A stretch of DNA of 64,000 bases from Amycolatopsis coloradensis (GCF_001953865.1 NZ_MQUQ01000005.1:73401-137400), one strand, 5' to 3'. Shown: positions 47,861 to 60,042, counted from the stretch's first letter. Numbers and translations are program-made. The notes: a model not told the origin generated them from the sequence alone.

Positions 47861-48930
47861 ATGAAGGAACTTTCGGTAGTCGGCGGCGGGGTCATCGGTC
47901 TGTCGGTCGCTTGGCGCGCGGCCGTGCGCGGCCATCGCGTCACCGTGCACGACCCCGAGCCGGGGCGCGGCGCGTCGTGGCTCGCGGGTGGCATGCTCGC
48001 GCCGGTCACCGAGGCGTGGCCCGGCGAGGAGGACGTCCTCGTCCTCGGTGAGGCGTCGCTGCGGCGCTGGCCCGATTTCGCCCGAGACCTGGCCGAAGAG
48101 GGTGTCGACCCCGGCCTTTCGCCGCACGGCACGCTCGTCGTCGCGCTGGACAGCGCCGACGCGGGCAACCTCGAAATGCTCGCCGTGTACCTCACCGAAC
48201 TCGGCCGCGAGGTCGAGCAGTTGACCGGCCGGGCGGCTCGCCGCGCCGAGCCCGGTCTCGCCGGATCCGTCCGAAGTGGACTGCTCGTACCCGGGGATCT
48301 GGCCGTGGACAACAGAAGACTCCTCCACGCGCTCGAACACGCCTGCGGCAGGCATGGAGTGGAGTTTCGCCACGAGACCGTCACCGGCCTCGATGGCTTC
48401 AGCCACGTCGTCCTCGCCGCGGGCGCTTGGACCGGACGACTGCACCCCGCGCTCGCCGGCGCCGTCCGCCCGCTGAAGGGTGAGATCCTCCGGTTGAGGC
48501 CGCGCCGGGGCTGCCTGCCGCCGCCGCGCCGGACCGTCCGCGCGATGGTCGAGGGCCGCCCGATCTACCTCGTCCCGCGCGAAGACGGCGAGGTCGTACT
48601 CGGCGCGACCCAGTACGAGGCCGGTTTCGATGAGACCGTCACCGCGCGCGGGGTCCGCGAGCTGCTCGAAGGCGCGGAACGCGTCCTCCCAGGTATCGCC
48701 GAATACGAACTTGTCGAGACCGCAGCCGGGCTTCGCGCGGCGAGTGTCGACACGATGCCCTTCATCGGTGAGCTCGGCGAAGGCGTCTTCGCCGCGACGG
48801 GCCACCATCGCAACGGCCTCCTGATGGCCCCGCTCACCGCGGACGCCGCGGTCGCGTGGCTGGACGGCGGGCCGTTGCCGGACGAGGTCGCGGCGGCCAC
48901 GCCGTCGCGGCGAAGCGAGGAGCGGGTGTG

Positions 48931-48931
<1 letters not shown>
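47861..48931 (+). CDS. thiO: Glycine oxidase ThiO
   Basis: 356 residues, a FAD-dependent D-amino-acid-oxidase-type enzyme that oxidises glycine to dehydroglycine for thiazole synthesis. VVGGGVIGLSVAWRAAVRGH (residues about 5-24, G-x-G-x-x-G FAD fold), HDPEPGRGASWLAGGMLAPV, DNRRLLHALEHACGRHGVEF and the C-terminal ATGHHRNGLLMAPLTADAAV are typical. ATG at 47861 is 8 bases past the riboswitch. The stop overlaps the thiS start (TGATG), so thiO-thiS-thiG is one operon. No thiF gene is in the cluster. Confidence 0.93.
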
Positions 48932-49891
<960 letters not shown>

Positions 49892-50000
49892 CCCTTTTGT
49901 ACGGTTCGCGGACTTGACGGCGAGTACGCACCGGAAGCCCGTATGGTTGACGGCACTCTCCGGCGGCGCACCCGCCGCCGTGTACCCAGAGGAGCCAGTG

Positions 50001-50435
50001 GTGACCACGTCAGCGGTCCAGGATGTTTCGGGCAGATTGTTCCTGGCGGTGGGCCGGTTGTCCCGGTCACTGCGCCAGGCGGGGGTGCCCGGACCAGGCC
50101 ACGGTGCGATTTCCGCGCTCGCGACGCTCGTGAACTACGGACAGCTTCGGCTGGGTGATCTCGCGGCGAAGGAAGGCGTCGCCGCGGCGACCATGTCGAG
50201 GATCGTCGCTTCGCTGGTCGAAGCCGGCTACGTCAGCCGTGAATCGGACCCGATCGACAGGCGTGCCTGGCTCGCCGAGGCGACCGAAGAGGGCGAGAGG
50301 CTGGTTTCCGGCGTCCGGTCGACACGCGTGCACGAGTTGGGTATGCGCCTCGAACGGCTGACTCCTGAGCATCAGGCGGCGCTCGCGGCGGCTCTGCCCG
50401 CGCTTGAAGCGCTTATCGCTGACGAAGAGCGCTGA
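50001..50435 (+). CDS. MarR-family transcriptional regulator
   Basis: About 144 residues. HGAISALATLVNYGQLRLGD, LAAKEGVAAATMSRIVASLV (recognition helix, residues about 58-78) and the wing ESDPIDRRAWLAEATEEGER give a standard winged helix. GTG at 50001 (or 49998) with AGAGGAG upstream is chosen; a longer frame begins at 49914 but lacks support. No operator was recognised nearby, and no divergent target gene lies beside it. Its C-terminus overlaps the sodium-channel relic on the opposite strand by 23 bases, so the target may have been lost. Confidence 0.85.
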   Translation: MTTSAVQDVSGRLFLAVGRLSRSLRQAGVPGPGHGAISALATLVNYGQLRLGDLAAKEGVAAATMSRIVASLVEAGYVSRESDPIDRRAWLAEATEEGERLVSGVRSTRVHELGMRLERLTPEHQAALAAALPALEALIADEER

Positions 50436-50690
50436 CTTCGGCGCGAAGAGCCCGAAGCTCGTCTTCCATCCCGCTCACCACGACGGCGATGAAGAGATTC
50501 AGCACCGCCTCGCCCGTCATCACCCCCGCGACGAAGATGATCAGCGAGAGCAGGCCGGTGACGACCTTCCGCGTCGACGGCACGACCGAGATCAGCCGCG
50601 GAACCCGGGGGACGCGCAACGCCCGCGGCACCGCGAACGGACCGGTCGTCGGGATCACCGCGATGATGAAGTCCGACGACCTTGGCCACC
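50413..50690 (-). pseudogene. Relic of a NaChBac-type voltage-gated sodium channel
   Basis: The minus strand reads, from about 50690: SDFIIAVIPTTGPFAVPRAL, RVPRVPRLISVVPSTRKVV (arginine-rich S4-like segment), then directly GEAVLNLFIAVVVSGMEDEL and RALRAEVSALRQR. The first part matches the S3-S4 voltage sensor and the last part S6 plus the C-terminal coiled coil of bacterial sodium channels. The S1-S2 region, the pore helix and the selectivity filter are gone: a channel has about 270 residues, and 90 remain. The open frame of 81 residues has lost its natural start. The family match is from memory; the deletion is plain from the length. Confidence 0.6.
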
Positions 50691-50706
50691 GTAACCGGCC
50701 GTGTGC

Positions 50707-51537
50707 TCAGTGCTCCGGCGCAAGCCGCCAGAACGCCGAAACCGGACCGACCTTCGCGCCCATCGGGTAGGCGTTTTCGACCGCGTGTGAGACGAACCAC
50801 TTGCCGTAGCGCGCGGCCTCCACGACGGACATGCCCTTCGCGAGTCCTGCCGTCAGCGCCGACGCCATCGTGTCCCCGGCGCCGTGCGTGTGCTGGGTCG
50901 CGAATCGCTCGCCGGGCAGTTCGACGAAGGTGGAGCCGTCGAAGAGCACGTCGACGCACTCGGGATCCGAAACGAGGTGGCCGCTTTTCACGAGTACGTA
51001 CTTCGGGCCCAGCCGGTGCAGGACGACCGCCGCCTGGTGCATCTGCTCGCGGGTGGTCACGGTCATCCCGGTCAGCAGCCGGACCTCGTCGAGGTTCGGC
51101 GTCAGGACGGTCGCGCGAGGCAGGAGTTCGTCCCGCAGCGCCACCAAACCGTCCTCGTCGAACAGCGGATGTCCGTGCATCGACGCGGCGACCGGATCGA
51201 CCACGAACGGCACCTTCCGGTCGCGCCCGATTTCGGCCTTGTCGCAAGCGGCGGCGACGGCGTGGATGATCTCGGCCGAGGCGAGCATGCCGGTCTTGGC
51301 CGCGTTGACGCCCATGTCGGCCGCGACCGCCTCGATCTGCCCGGCAACGATCCGCGCCGGGATATCGGTGCGGTCGTGCACGCCGAGGGTGTTCTGGACG
51401 GTCACCGCGGTCACCGCGACCAGGCCGTGCACCCCGCAGGTGAGGAACGTGCGCAGGTCCGCCTGCAGACCGGCGGCGCCGCCGGAGTCGGAGCCTGCGA
51501 TGGTCAGCGCCGACGGCGGGCTCGGATTCTCGCTCAT
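50707..51537 (-). CDS. thiD: Hydroxymethylpyrimidine/phosphomethylpyrimidine kinase ThiD (copy 1)
   Basis: 276 residues, a ribokinase-fold enzyme that phosphorylates HMP and [24 protein letters not shown] at the N-terminus is the substrate loop, [40 protein letters not shown], and the anion hole FATQHTHGAGDTMASALTAG with the catalytic Asp are all intact. It stands alone, convergent with thiG across the MarR gene and the channel relic, and has no visible riboswitch. A second ThiD is encoded with thiC at 53840-54661; the two proteins are similar throughout, so they are paralogues and at least one may have a modified role. Confidence 0.95.
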   Translation of the reverse strand: MSENPSPPSALTIAGSDSGGAAGLQADLRTFLTCGVHGLVAVTAVTVQNTLGVHDRTDIPARIVAGQIEAVAADMGVNAAKTGMLASAEIIHAVAAACDKAEIGRDRKVPFVVDPVAASMHGHPLFDEDGLVALRDELLPRATVLTPNLDEVRLLTGMTVTTREQMHQAAVVLHRLGPKYVLVKSGHLVSDPECVDVLFDGSTFVELPGERFATQHTHGAGDTMASALTAGLAKGMSVVEAARYGKWFVSHAVENAYPMGAKVGPVSAFWRLAPEH

Positions 51538-51680
51538 GGGTTCATTTTCCCGACTGGTCCTTGTGGTTCAACACCGGTTCGGCCGCCGTCCACCACGGTG
51601 GCACAGTGTGTGAGCCATTGCACTCCTCGCGTGCGAAAGGGCGTCACCTGCGATCCTCGAAGGACGCGGGCCGCGTCGGC

Positions 51681-52013
51681 GAGGCGCAGATCTTCCCGAC
51701 GGTGCACGGCGCGGCGCCGGGCGACCCTCGGACGAAGTACGCCGACGCGGGGCTGCGGCCGTGGTTCGTGGTGTTTGACGGCGACGCGAGCGCGTTCCTG
51801 ACGCGGAACGGGCCGGGTTGGTACGACGACAACCACTACTACGTGGTGATGACCGACGCGCACAACGTCGCGCCGGCCATCGACTCCCGTAACCCCACCG
51901 TGGCGCAGGCGAGCGAGCGGGCGGCTCTGCTGGCGAAGAACCACGCGTCGGTGCTCACCTCGGACTGGGCGGATTTGACCACTGTCCTGCCGAAGGTGCT
52001 GCCGCGCGGCTAG
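51681..52013 (+). pseudogene. 3' fragment, probably of a Ca2+-dependent PI-PLC
   Basis: From about 51760 the frame reads LRPWFVVFDGDASAFLTRNG, WYDDNHYYVVMTDAHNVAPA, IDSRNPTVAQASERAALLA and HASVLTSDWADLTTVLPKVL. This resembles, from memory, the C-terminus of secreted Ca2+-dependent phosphatidylinositol phospholipase C proteins. The N-terminal two-thirds (signal peptide and catalytic histidines) are missing, and the 5' part of the open frame (51561-51680) does not look like protein. About 110 residues are left of roughly 400. I rate this as a likely relic; a short hypothetical gene remains possible. Confidence 0.45.
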
Positions 52014-52044
52014 GTCGTGCCGGGCTGCGGTCCCGGCGGCCGGT

Positions 52045-52097
52045 GTCGCGAAAGCCACTTTCGGGACGTGTGGTGTCCTGAAAGTGGCTTTCGCGAC
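52045..52097. repeat. Hairpin with 23-bp stem
   Basis: 52045-52067 (starting GTCGCGAAAGCCACTTTC) pairs with 52075-52097 with a single mismatch; the loop is 7 nt. It lies between the PI-PLC relic (plus) and the convergent oxidoreductase gene (minus, stop 52164). Probably a bidirectional terminator; it belongs to no other hairpin family in this window. Confidence 0.9.
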
Positions 52098-52163
52098 GTG
52101 CAGGGACCGGAACACCTGCCTCGATACCGGTCCGCCCTAACCGTCCTCACCACTCATGAGTAC

Positions 52164-53087
52164 CTAGACCGTCAGGACGAGCTTCCCGGTGACACGTCCG
52201 CCTTCGCCGACTTCGTGGGCCTTAGCGACGTCCTCCAGCGGGAAGATCTGGTCGACGTGGACACGCAATGCGCCCTTCTCGATCAGTTCGGTCAGCGCCA
52301 GCAGGCCGAGCTGATCGGGTTCGGCGAGCATCCCCGACGTCCGCACGCCCAGCTTCTCGGCCTTCGCGGCGACGGACTCGCTCACGCCACCGGGAACCGC
52401 GATGAGCAGGCCGCCCGGCTTCACCGCGTCCAGCCAGCGCAGGTCGCTCTGCTCGCCGACCAGCCCGAAGACGACGTCCACCTCGGACGCGGTCGCGTTT
52501 TCGTCGCGGTAGTCGATCGGTTCGTCGGCACCGAGTTCGCGGAGGAAGTCGTGTTTCCCGGCGCTCGCCGTGCCCAGGACGTACGCGCCGCGCGCCTTCG
52601 CCACCTGGACGGCGAGGTGCCCGACACCGCCCGCCGCCGCGTCGATCAGCACACGCTGTCCCGGCTGGAGGCCGGCGAGGTCCACGAGACCCTGCCACGC
52701 GGTGAGCCCGGCGAGCGGCAGTCCGGCGGCCTCCTCGTGGGTGAGGTTCGCGGGCTTGCGCACGAACTGGCGGGCGGGGGCCGTCACGTATTCGCCGTAG
52801 CCACCGGCCTGCCGGGGGAACCAGGGGAAGCCGAGGACCTCGTCGCCGACGGCGAACCGTGTCGTCCCGACGCCAAGCTCCTCCACCACCCCGGAGACGT
52901 CCCAGCCGAGGACGAACGGTGGCTCGCCCATGAAGACGCCGTACGCGCGGGTCTTCCAGTCGACCGGGTTGATGCCCGCGGCGCGCACCCGCACGAGCAC
53001 CTCGGTCGGGCCGGGCGCCGGGCGGTCGGTCTCGGTCACCTCCAGCACTTCAGGGCCACCAAGCCGCTGCTGGGTCACGACACGCAT
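52164..53087 (-). CDS. NADP-dependent quinone oxidoreductase-type enzyme (MDR family)
   Basis: 307 residues, medium-chain dehydrogenase/reductase of the zeta-crystallin/quinone oxidoreductase type. The N-terminal catalytic part has VRAAGINPVDWKTRAYGVFM and WDVSGVVEELGVGTTRFAVG; the Rossmann part carries GQRVLIDAAAGGVGHLAVQV (residues about 140-160). No zinc-binding cysteines are seen, in line with the quinone-oxidoreductase branch. ATG at 53087 follows AAGGAG. The gene is divergent from the HxlR regulator at 53174, an arrangement in which the regulator controls the reductase. Confidence 0.9.
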   Translation of the reverse strand: MRVVTQQRLGGPEVLEVTETDRPAPGPTEVLVRVRAAGINPVDWKTRAYGVFMGEPPFVLGWDVSGVVEELGVGTTRFAVGDEVLGFPWFPRQAGGYGEYVTAPARQFVRKPANLTHEEAAGLPLAGLTAWQGLVDLAGLQPGQRVLIDAAAGGVGHLAVQVAKARGAYVLGTASAGKHDFLRELGADEPIDYRDENATASEVDVVFGLVGEQSDLRWLDAVKPGGLLIAVPGGVSESVAAKAEKLGVRTSGMLAEPDQLGLLALTELIEKGALRVHVDQIFPLEDVAKAHEVGEGGRVTGKLVLTV

Positions 53088-53173
53088 CGAAAGCTCCTTA
53101 TTCGTTCCGGTGGCTTCATTCTCGGCGCCTTGGTCACTTCTCACCAGAAGGCACTTACAGGTAAACTAGGTAT

Positions 53174-53575
53174 ATGATGGATACCACCTGTGAAGTGCCG
53201 GAATCGCCGTGGGACATCTACCTGCGGAACTGTCCGTGCCGAGACGTCCTCGATCTGCTCGCCAACAAGTGGACCGCGCTGGTACTCGGCGCGCTCTCGC
53301 GGCGGCCGCACCGGTTCGGTGAACTGCGCCGCGCCGTCGGCGGGATCAGCCAGAAGATGCTGACCCAGAACCTGCGTGCCCTCGAACGCGACGGCCTGGT
53401 CACGCGGACGGTGTACCCGACCACGCCGCCGACCGTCGAGTACGCGCTGACCGAACGCGGTTCGAGCGCGAGCACGTTGCTGATGGCGGTCAGCGAATGG
53501 TCGGTCGGCAACTTCGACGGGATCCTGGAATCCCGCAAGGCCTACGACTCACGCGTGTTGGAGCCCGTCGGCTGA
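53174..53575 (+). CDS. HxlR-family transcriptional regulator
   Basis: 133 residues. The N-terminal [20 protein letters not shown] has the family-typical Cys residues that in relatives sense quinones, diamide or other electrophiles. The helix-turn-helix is [20 protein letters not shown], with [20 protein letters not shown] as the wing. ATG at 53174 or 53177 are equivalent. It is divergent from the NADP-dependent oxidoreductase. In the shared upstream region, AGGTA at 53159 and 53168 lies in a 9-bp direct spacing, which could be part of its operator. Redox- or electrophile-responsive control of the reductase is likely. Confidence 0.88.
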   Translation: MMDTTCEVPESPWDIYLRNCPCRDVLDLLANKWTALVLGALSRRPHRFGELRRAVGGISQKMLTQNLRALERDGLVTRTVYPTTPPTVEYALTERGSSASTLLMAVSEWSVGNFDGILESRKAYDSRVLEPVG

Positions 53576-53664
53576 AGTCCGTCCGGCGGGCACTTCATCG
53601 GGAAGTCGGTTCAGGGCACCAACTTGGCGAACAGTCGGTTCGAACAAGTTACCCGGAGGCTTTC

Positions 53665-53839
53665 GTGCGCAGAACGCTTTCCCTTCTGCCGGCCGTGGTG
53701 GCCGTCGCCGGGCTCAGCTCGGGCCTGACCGACAGCTTCGCGGCGGCCGAGGCGCCGAAGGTACTGGTCATCGGCCTGGACGGCACCCGGTTCGACAAGC
53801 TGATGGCCGCCGTGGACGCTCCTCGGGTCGCGACTCGCT

Positions 53840-53853
<14 letters not shown>
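53665..53853 (+). pseudogene. 5' fragment of an alkaline-phosphatase/phosphodiesterase family gene
   Basis: 62 residues from GTG (53665, with CCGGAGG upstream): a signal peptide ([20 protein letters not shown], ending in FAAAEAP) and then [20 protein letters not shown], the first conserved strand (V-x-G-L-D-G-x-R) of type-I phosphodiesterase / nucleotide pyrophosphatase proteins. The frame ends after 20 more residues at the thiD2 stop, while a full protein needs about 400. So an intact 5' end has been cut, leaving a stub that still has its own start and Shine-Dalgarno. It overlaps the thiD2 3' end by 14 bases. Confidence 0.62.
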
Positions 53854-56310
<2,457 letters not shown>

Positions 56311-56419
56311 TCACTCCCTACGCCGGCATTACCCGGTCAGGTTCATGCGGTCGGCGGCGCCGGGTCCTCTGGAAAGACACCAGCCGCCCTCTCAGCCCGC
56401 CATGGCGCGAGCTCCCGCG
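56311..56419 (-). promoter_or_regulatory. TPP riboswitch (THI element) of thiC-thiD
   Basis: On the minus strand: GGCGGGCTGAGAGGGCGGC (about 56404-56386) opens the pyrimidine arm, a variable stem with CTTTCCAGAGGACC follows, then GAACCTGACCGGGTAATGCC and GGCGTAGGGAG end the aptamer about 7 bases before the thiC start. The variable arm is longer than in the thiO copy. It should shut off thiC-thiD when TPP is plentiful. Confidence 0.95.
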
Positions 56420-56496
56420 GTTGTTTGGTTGTGCCCCGACCATGCCACGCGGAGGCTCCCGCAATCAACCCTCCAGGGGATCGGTCACTCCGAAGC

Positions 56497-56560
56497 CGCA
56501 AGTAGAGGACGGGTTGCGGTAGATGCGCGCGCATCTACCGCAACCCGTCCTCTACTTGCG
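56497..56560. repeat. Perfect 64-bp palindrome, GTTGCGGT/GAGGAC family, copy 4
   Basis: 56497-56528 and 56529-56560 are exact reverse complements with no loop. The left arm starts CGCAAGTAGAGGACGGGTTG and ends GCGGTAGATGCGC. It shares GTTGCGGTAG and an AGAGGAC box with copies 1-3, but here the GAGGAC box is in the opposite orientation relative to the core. It lies between the divergent thiC riboswitch and the glucoamylase gene, so it is not a simple terminator. Confidence 0.96.
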
Positions 56561-56670
56561 TGATCGACAAGTCGACAGCGTTAGCGGTTCACCGGTTTGG
56601 AGCATGTGCTCGCGCGGGATTCACGACAGAATCCCGATGTTCTGCACCGTTACAGAAGTCTGGGGTGGTC

Positions 56671-58839
56671 ATGCGGAAATTCATGCTCCCGGCGTTGGCA
56701 GGCGTGCTGATCGCCGGCCTGGTCCCGGCGGTGGCGGCGGCACAGGGCGGTGAGGCGCCCGGAGCCCCCGGCACCCATCCGAGCTGGCTCCCGGCGGACA
56801 AGACCGGCTTCGGCACCGCTCGCGACCGGGCGAGCAACGTCTGGTTCACCTTGCAGGGTGGCCGCCTCTCCGAGATCTACTACCCGGACCTGTCGACGCC
56901 GAGCGTCCGCTCCCTCGATCTGGTCGTCACCGACGGGAAGAGTTTCGCCGCCGTCGATTCCTCGGCCAGGTCGCAGCAGGTGCGCCGCACCGGCGGCCTC
57001 ACCTACGAGCAGACCATCACCGACGATCAGCGCCGCTGGAAGCTCCGCAAGACCTACGTCACCGATCCGGCGCGCGCGAGTGTGCTGATCGACGTCGACT
57101 TCGTCTCGCTGACCGGCCGCCCGTACCAGGTGCACGCGGTCGCGGACCCCGATCTCACCAACGAGGGATCCGACGACTCCGCACGCTCCGATGGGGTGAA
57201 CCTGGTTGCGTCCGACGCGAAGACCGCGGCCGCGTTGACCGCCGAACCGGCGTTCTCGCGCACTTCCGTGGGCTACGCGGGCTCGTCCGACGGCATCACC
57301 CAGCTGACGAAGTCCTTCACGCTCAAGGATTACGCAGGCGCGGCCAAGGGCAACGTGCTGCTGACCGGGCAGACCTCCGCCGATGGTGTCCGTTCGCGGG
57401 ACTTCACGCTCTCGCTCGGCATGGGCGCGAGTGACTCTGAAGCCCTCGCCAATGCGAAAGCCTCGCAACGGCGGGGATTCGCCGATGCCGCCCGTGCCTA
57501 CGACCGCGGCTGGAAGCAGTACCTCCGGCAGGTGAAGGACGTGCCGTCGTCGCTCAAGACCAAGCGGGAACGGGACCTCTACCAAGCGTCCGTGCTCATG
57601 CTCGCGGCGAGTGAGGACAAGATCCACCAGGGGGCGCTCATCGCTTCGCCGAGCATGCCTTGGCGCTTCGGCGACAACGATCCGGAATGGTCGCCGTCGG
57701 GCACCTACCACCTGGTCTGGCCGCGCGACCTCTACCAGATCGCGACCGGCCTGCTCGCCGCTGGCGACCGCGACGCCGCCAACCGGTCGGTCGACTACAT
57801 GTTCGGCACGCAGCAGCTGCCGGACGGGCATCTGCCGCAGAACAGCCACGTCGACGGCACGCCGTACTGGAAGTCCGTCCAGCTCGACGAGACCGCGTTG
57901 CCGATCGTGCTCGCGCAGCAACTCGGCCGCACCGACGCGAGAACCTGGCAGGGTGTGCGCAAGGCGGCGGAATTCCTGTTGTCCTATAAGGCCGGCAACG
58001 GTCACGCGTCGCCGTACAGCCAGCAGGAGCGCTGGGAAGAACAGGACGGCTACTCGCCTTCGACGATCGCCGCGGTGATCGCCGGACTGGTCTGTGCGGC
58101 GGATCTCGCCAAGGCGAACGGCGCCGCCGCCGACGCGAAGCGCTATCTCGGCACCGCCGACGCGTTCAAGGCGAAACTTTCCCGGTGGACGGTGACCACG
58201 AACGGCCCGCTGTCGAAGGACCCGTACTTCGTCCGGCTGACCAAGGACGGCGACGCGAACAGCGGCACGAAGTACAACCTGGGCAATTCGAGCGTGACCA
58301 TGGACCAGCGTGCCGTGACCGACGCCGGATTCCTTGAACTGGTGAGGCTGGGCATCTACCGGGCCGACGATCCGGTGATCCGGAACAGCGTCAAGGTCAC
58401 CGACGCCGACATCGCGTTCACCACTCCGACGGGTCAGTTCTGGCACCGCTACACGAAGGATGGCTACGGCGAGAAGGCCGACGGCTCACCGTGGGACTAC
58501 ACGTTCCCGGCCGAGAGCCGGACCACTTTCGGGCGACTCTGGCCACTGCTCGCGGGTGAACGCGGCGAGTACGACCTCGCTGCGGGAGACCGGGGTACGG
58601 CCGCGAAGCGGCTTCGCGACTTGGGCCGCGTCAGCAGCTCCGGCGACACCATGCCGGAGCAGGTCTGGGACGAGAACGCGCCTTCGGGTCAAACGGGCTT
58701 CCCTGCGGGCAGGCCGACGGCGTCCGCGACGCCGCTGGCGTGGACGCACGCCCAGTACCTCCGGCTCGCCTGGTCGGTGGAGGCCGGGAAGGTGATCGAG
58801 CAGCCGCGGGTGGTGCGGTGCCACTACTTGAGTTGTTGA
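56671..58839 (+). CDS. Secreted GH15 glucoamylase / glucodextranase-like enzyme
   Basis: 722 residues. Signal peptide at residues 1-25 (MRKFMLPALAGVLIAGLVPA ... VAAAQ). The N-terminal 270 residues are a beta-sandwich (SNVWFTLQGGRLSEIYYPDL), and the C-terminal 420 form the (alpha/alpha)6 barrel: YHLVWPRDLYQIATGLLAAG (substrate-binding W-x-R-D), ESRTTFGRLWPLLAGERGEY and DTMPEQVWDENAPSG (catalytic Glu). GH15 enzymes remove glucose from the non-reducing ends of starch or dextrin. The start ATG at 56671 is 8 bases after GGGG. It stands alone; a large hairpin follows. Confidence 0.9.
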   Translation: MRKFMLPALAGVLIAGLVPAVAAAQGGEAPGAPGTHPSWLPADKTGFGTARDRASNVWFTLQGGRLSEIYYPDLSTPSVRSLDLVVTDGKSFAAVDSSARSQQVRRTGGLTYEQTITDDQRRWKLRKTYVTDPARASVLIDVDFVSLTGRPYQVHAVADPDLTNEGSDDSARSDGVNLVASDAKTAAALTAEPAFSRTSVGYAGSSDGITQLTKSFTLKDYAGAAKGNVLLTGQTSADGVRSRDFTLSLGMGASDSEALANAKASQRRGFADAARAYDRGWKQYLRQVKDVPSSLKTKRERDLYQASVLMLAASEDKIHQGALIASPSMPWRFGDNDPEWSPSGTYHLVWPRDLYQIATGLLAAGDRDAANRSVDYMFGTQQLPDGHLPQNSHVDGTPYWKSVQLDETALPIVLAQQLGRTDARTWQGVRKAAEFLLSYKAGNGHASPYSQQERWEEQDGYSPSTIAAVIAGLVCAADLAKANGAAADAKRYLGTADAFKAKLSRWTVTTNGPLSKDPYFVRLTKDGDANSGTKYNLGNSSVTMDQRAVTDAGFLELVRLGIYRADDPVIRNSVKVTDADIAFTTPTGQFWHRYTKDGYGEKADGSPWDYTFPAESRTTFGRLWPLLAGERGEYDLAAGDRGTAAKRLRDLGRVSSSGDTMPEQVWDENAPSGQTGFPAGRPTASATPLAWTHAQYLRLAWSVEAGKVIEQPRVVRCHYLSC

Positions 58840-58847
58840 TCGCGCCG

Positions 58848-58930
58848 GCCGTGATCGCGCTGCCAGGGCGCTCGTTGAGCTGGAACGTCACGTTCCAGCC
58901 AGGGGCGCCCTGCCATCGCGATCACGGGGC
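58848..58930. repeat. Long imperfect hairpin after the glucoamylase gene
   Basis: About 36 bp of pairing: GTGATCGCG (58850-58858) with CGCGATCAC (58918-58926), CAGGGCGC with GCGCCCTG, and GCTGGAACGT with ACGTTCCAGC at the tip, separated by short mismatches (TCGTTGA against CAGGG). It starts about 10 bases after the glucoamylase stop. The convergent def gene ends at 59000. A bidirectional terminator is likely. Confidence 0.8.
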
Positions 58931-58999
58931 CTCGCGGCCAAAAAGGCGCGACTTCAAAGATCGACAGACCTCGGTCGCGTCAGCTGTGGTCACCAGAGG

Positions 59000-59572
59000 T
59001 CAGTCGTCGGCGGGTTCAGGCGCGGCTTCGGGCAGCCAGGAGTTGCCCGGGACGCCCCACTTGTTCGACTTCAGCATCTTCTTCGCCGCCCGCGCGTGGC
59101 GTCCGACGAGCCGGTCGAGGTAGATGAAGCCGTCCAGGTGATCGGTCTCGTGCTGGAGGCAGCGCGCGAAGTAACCGGTGCCCTCCACCTCGATCGGGCT
59201 ACCGTCGACGTCGAAGCCGATGACCTTCGCCCACGAGGCGCGTCCGGTCGGGTACGACTCGCCGGGAGCCGACAGGCAGCCCTCCCAGTCGTCGTCCGGG
59301 TCCGGCATCGTCTCCGGGATCTCCGACGTCTCGAGCTTCGGGTTCACCACGACGCCCTTGTGGCGCGTGCCCTCGTCGTCAGGGCAGTCGTAGACGAAGA
59401 CCCGCAGGTCGAGGCCGATCTGGTTGGCCGCGAGGCCGACCCCTTCGGCGGCGTACATGGTTTCGAACATGTCGTCGATGAGCGTGCGCAGCTTGTCGTC
59501 GAACTCGGTGATCTCCCGAGTCGGGTTGTGTAGCACGGGCTCGCCGGCGATCACGATGGGATGGACGGTCAC
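59000..59572 (-). CDS. def: Peptide deformylase
   Basis: 190 residues. Removes the formyl group from the N-terminal methionine of new proteins. The three PDF metal motifs are present: [10 protein letters not shown] (motif 1, residues about 44-53), [13 protein letters not shown] (motif 2, Cys ligand) and [15 protein letters not shown] (motif 3, H-E-x-x-H). The start [20 protein letters not shown] and the C-terminal [20 protein letters not shown] match actinobacterial Def. The order def (minus), DUF3263, VirR (plus), AAA+ ATPase (minus), pssA (minus) is the same as in M. tuberculosis Rv0429c-Rv0436c, minus sodC, Rv0433 and Rv0434. Confidence 0.95.
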   Translation of the reverse strand: MTVHPIVIAGEPVLHNPTREITEFDDKLRTLIDDMFETMYAAEGVGLAANQIGLDLRVFVYDCPDDEGTRHKGVVVNPKLETSEIPETMPDPDDDWEGCLSAPGESYPTGRASWAKVIGFDVDGSPIEVEGTGYFARCLQHETDHLDGFIYLDRLVGRHARAAKKMLKSNKWGVPGNSWLPEAAPEPADD

Positions 59573-59730
59573 GCGCGCAGTTTAGTCGGACCCTTCTGAT
59601 ACACCCTTACCCATGACGCGCCGACGCCGATATCGAGGCCGGGCGCCGGATCCGTGGTCTAATGGCGCCGCGGAATGACAAGCCTGTGGTTTCACGCCCG
59701 CCGAGCACTGACCTGATTGCGAGGAGTCGG

Positions 59731-60042
59731 ATGGACGCCGCGGAGTCGATGGCTGAGCCCGACCAGCCGTCCCCGTCGGAGACCGTGAACGGCCTCAGCG
59801 AGCGCGAGCTCGACATGCTCGCTTTCGAACGGCAGTGGTGGAAGTACGCCGGCGCGAAGGAACAGGCCATCCGTGAACGTTTCTCGATGTCGTCGACGCG
59901 GTATTACCAGCTGCTGAACCGGCTGCTCGAGAAGACCGAAGCCATGCAGGCCGACCCGATGCTGGTGAAGCGCCTGCGAAAGACGCGAGCGGCCCGGCAG
60001 CGCAATCGCGCGGCCCGGCGACTGGGGATCGATCTCTCATGA
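59731..60042 (+). CDS. DUF3263 helix-turn-helix protein
   Basis: About 103 residues. The core LSERELDMLAFERQWWKYAG (residues about 20-39) and AIRERFSMSSTRYYQLLNRL (about 45-64) define DUF3263, and the C-terminus is strongly basic (RLRKTRAARQRNRAARRL), as expected of a DNA-binding protein. ATG at 59731 has GAGGAG 7 bases upstream; an earlier in-frame ATG at 59662 has no ribosome site. It is co-translated with the VirR-like gene by an ATGA overlap. Its mycobacterial homologue is Rv0430, whose function is not known. Confidence 0.85.
   Translation: MDAAESMAEPDQPSPSETVNGLSERELDMLAFERQWWKYAGAKEQAIRERFSMSSTRYYQLLNRLLEKTEAMQADPMLVKRLRKTRAARQRNRAARRLGIDLS

Noticed and set aside
51561..51680. 5' portion of the open frame before the PI-PLC-like fragment
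   Set aside because: Residues look random (HSSRAKGRHLRSSKDAG) and no signal peptide is present, so it is not counted as part of the relic.
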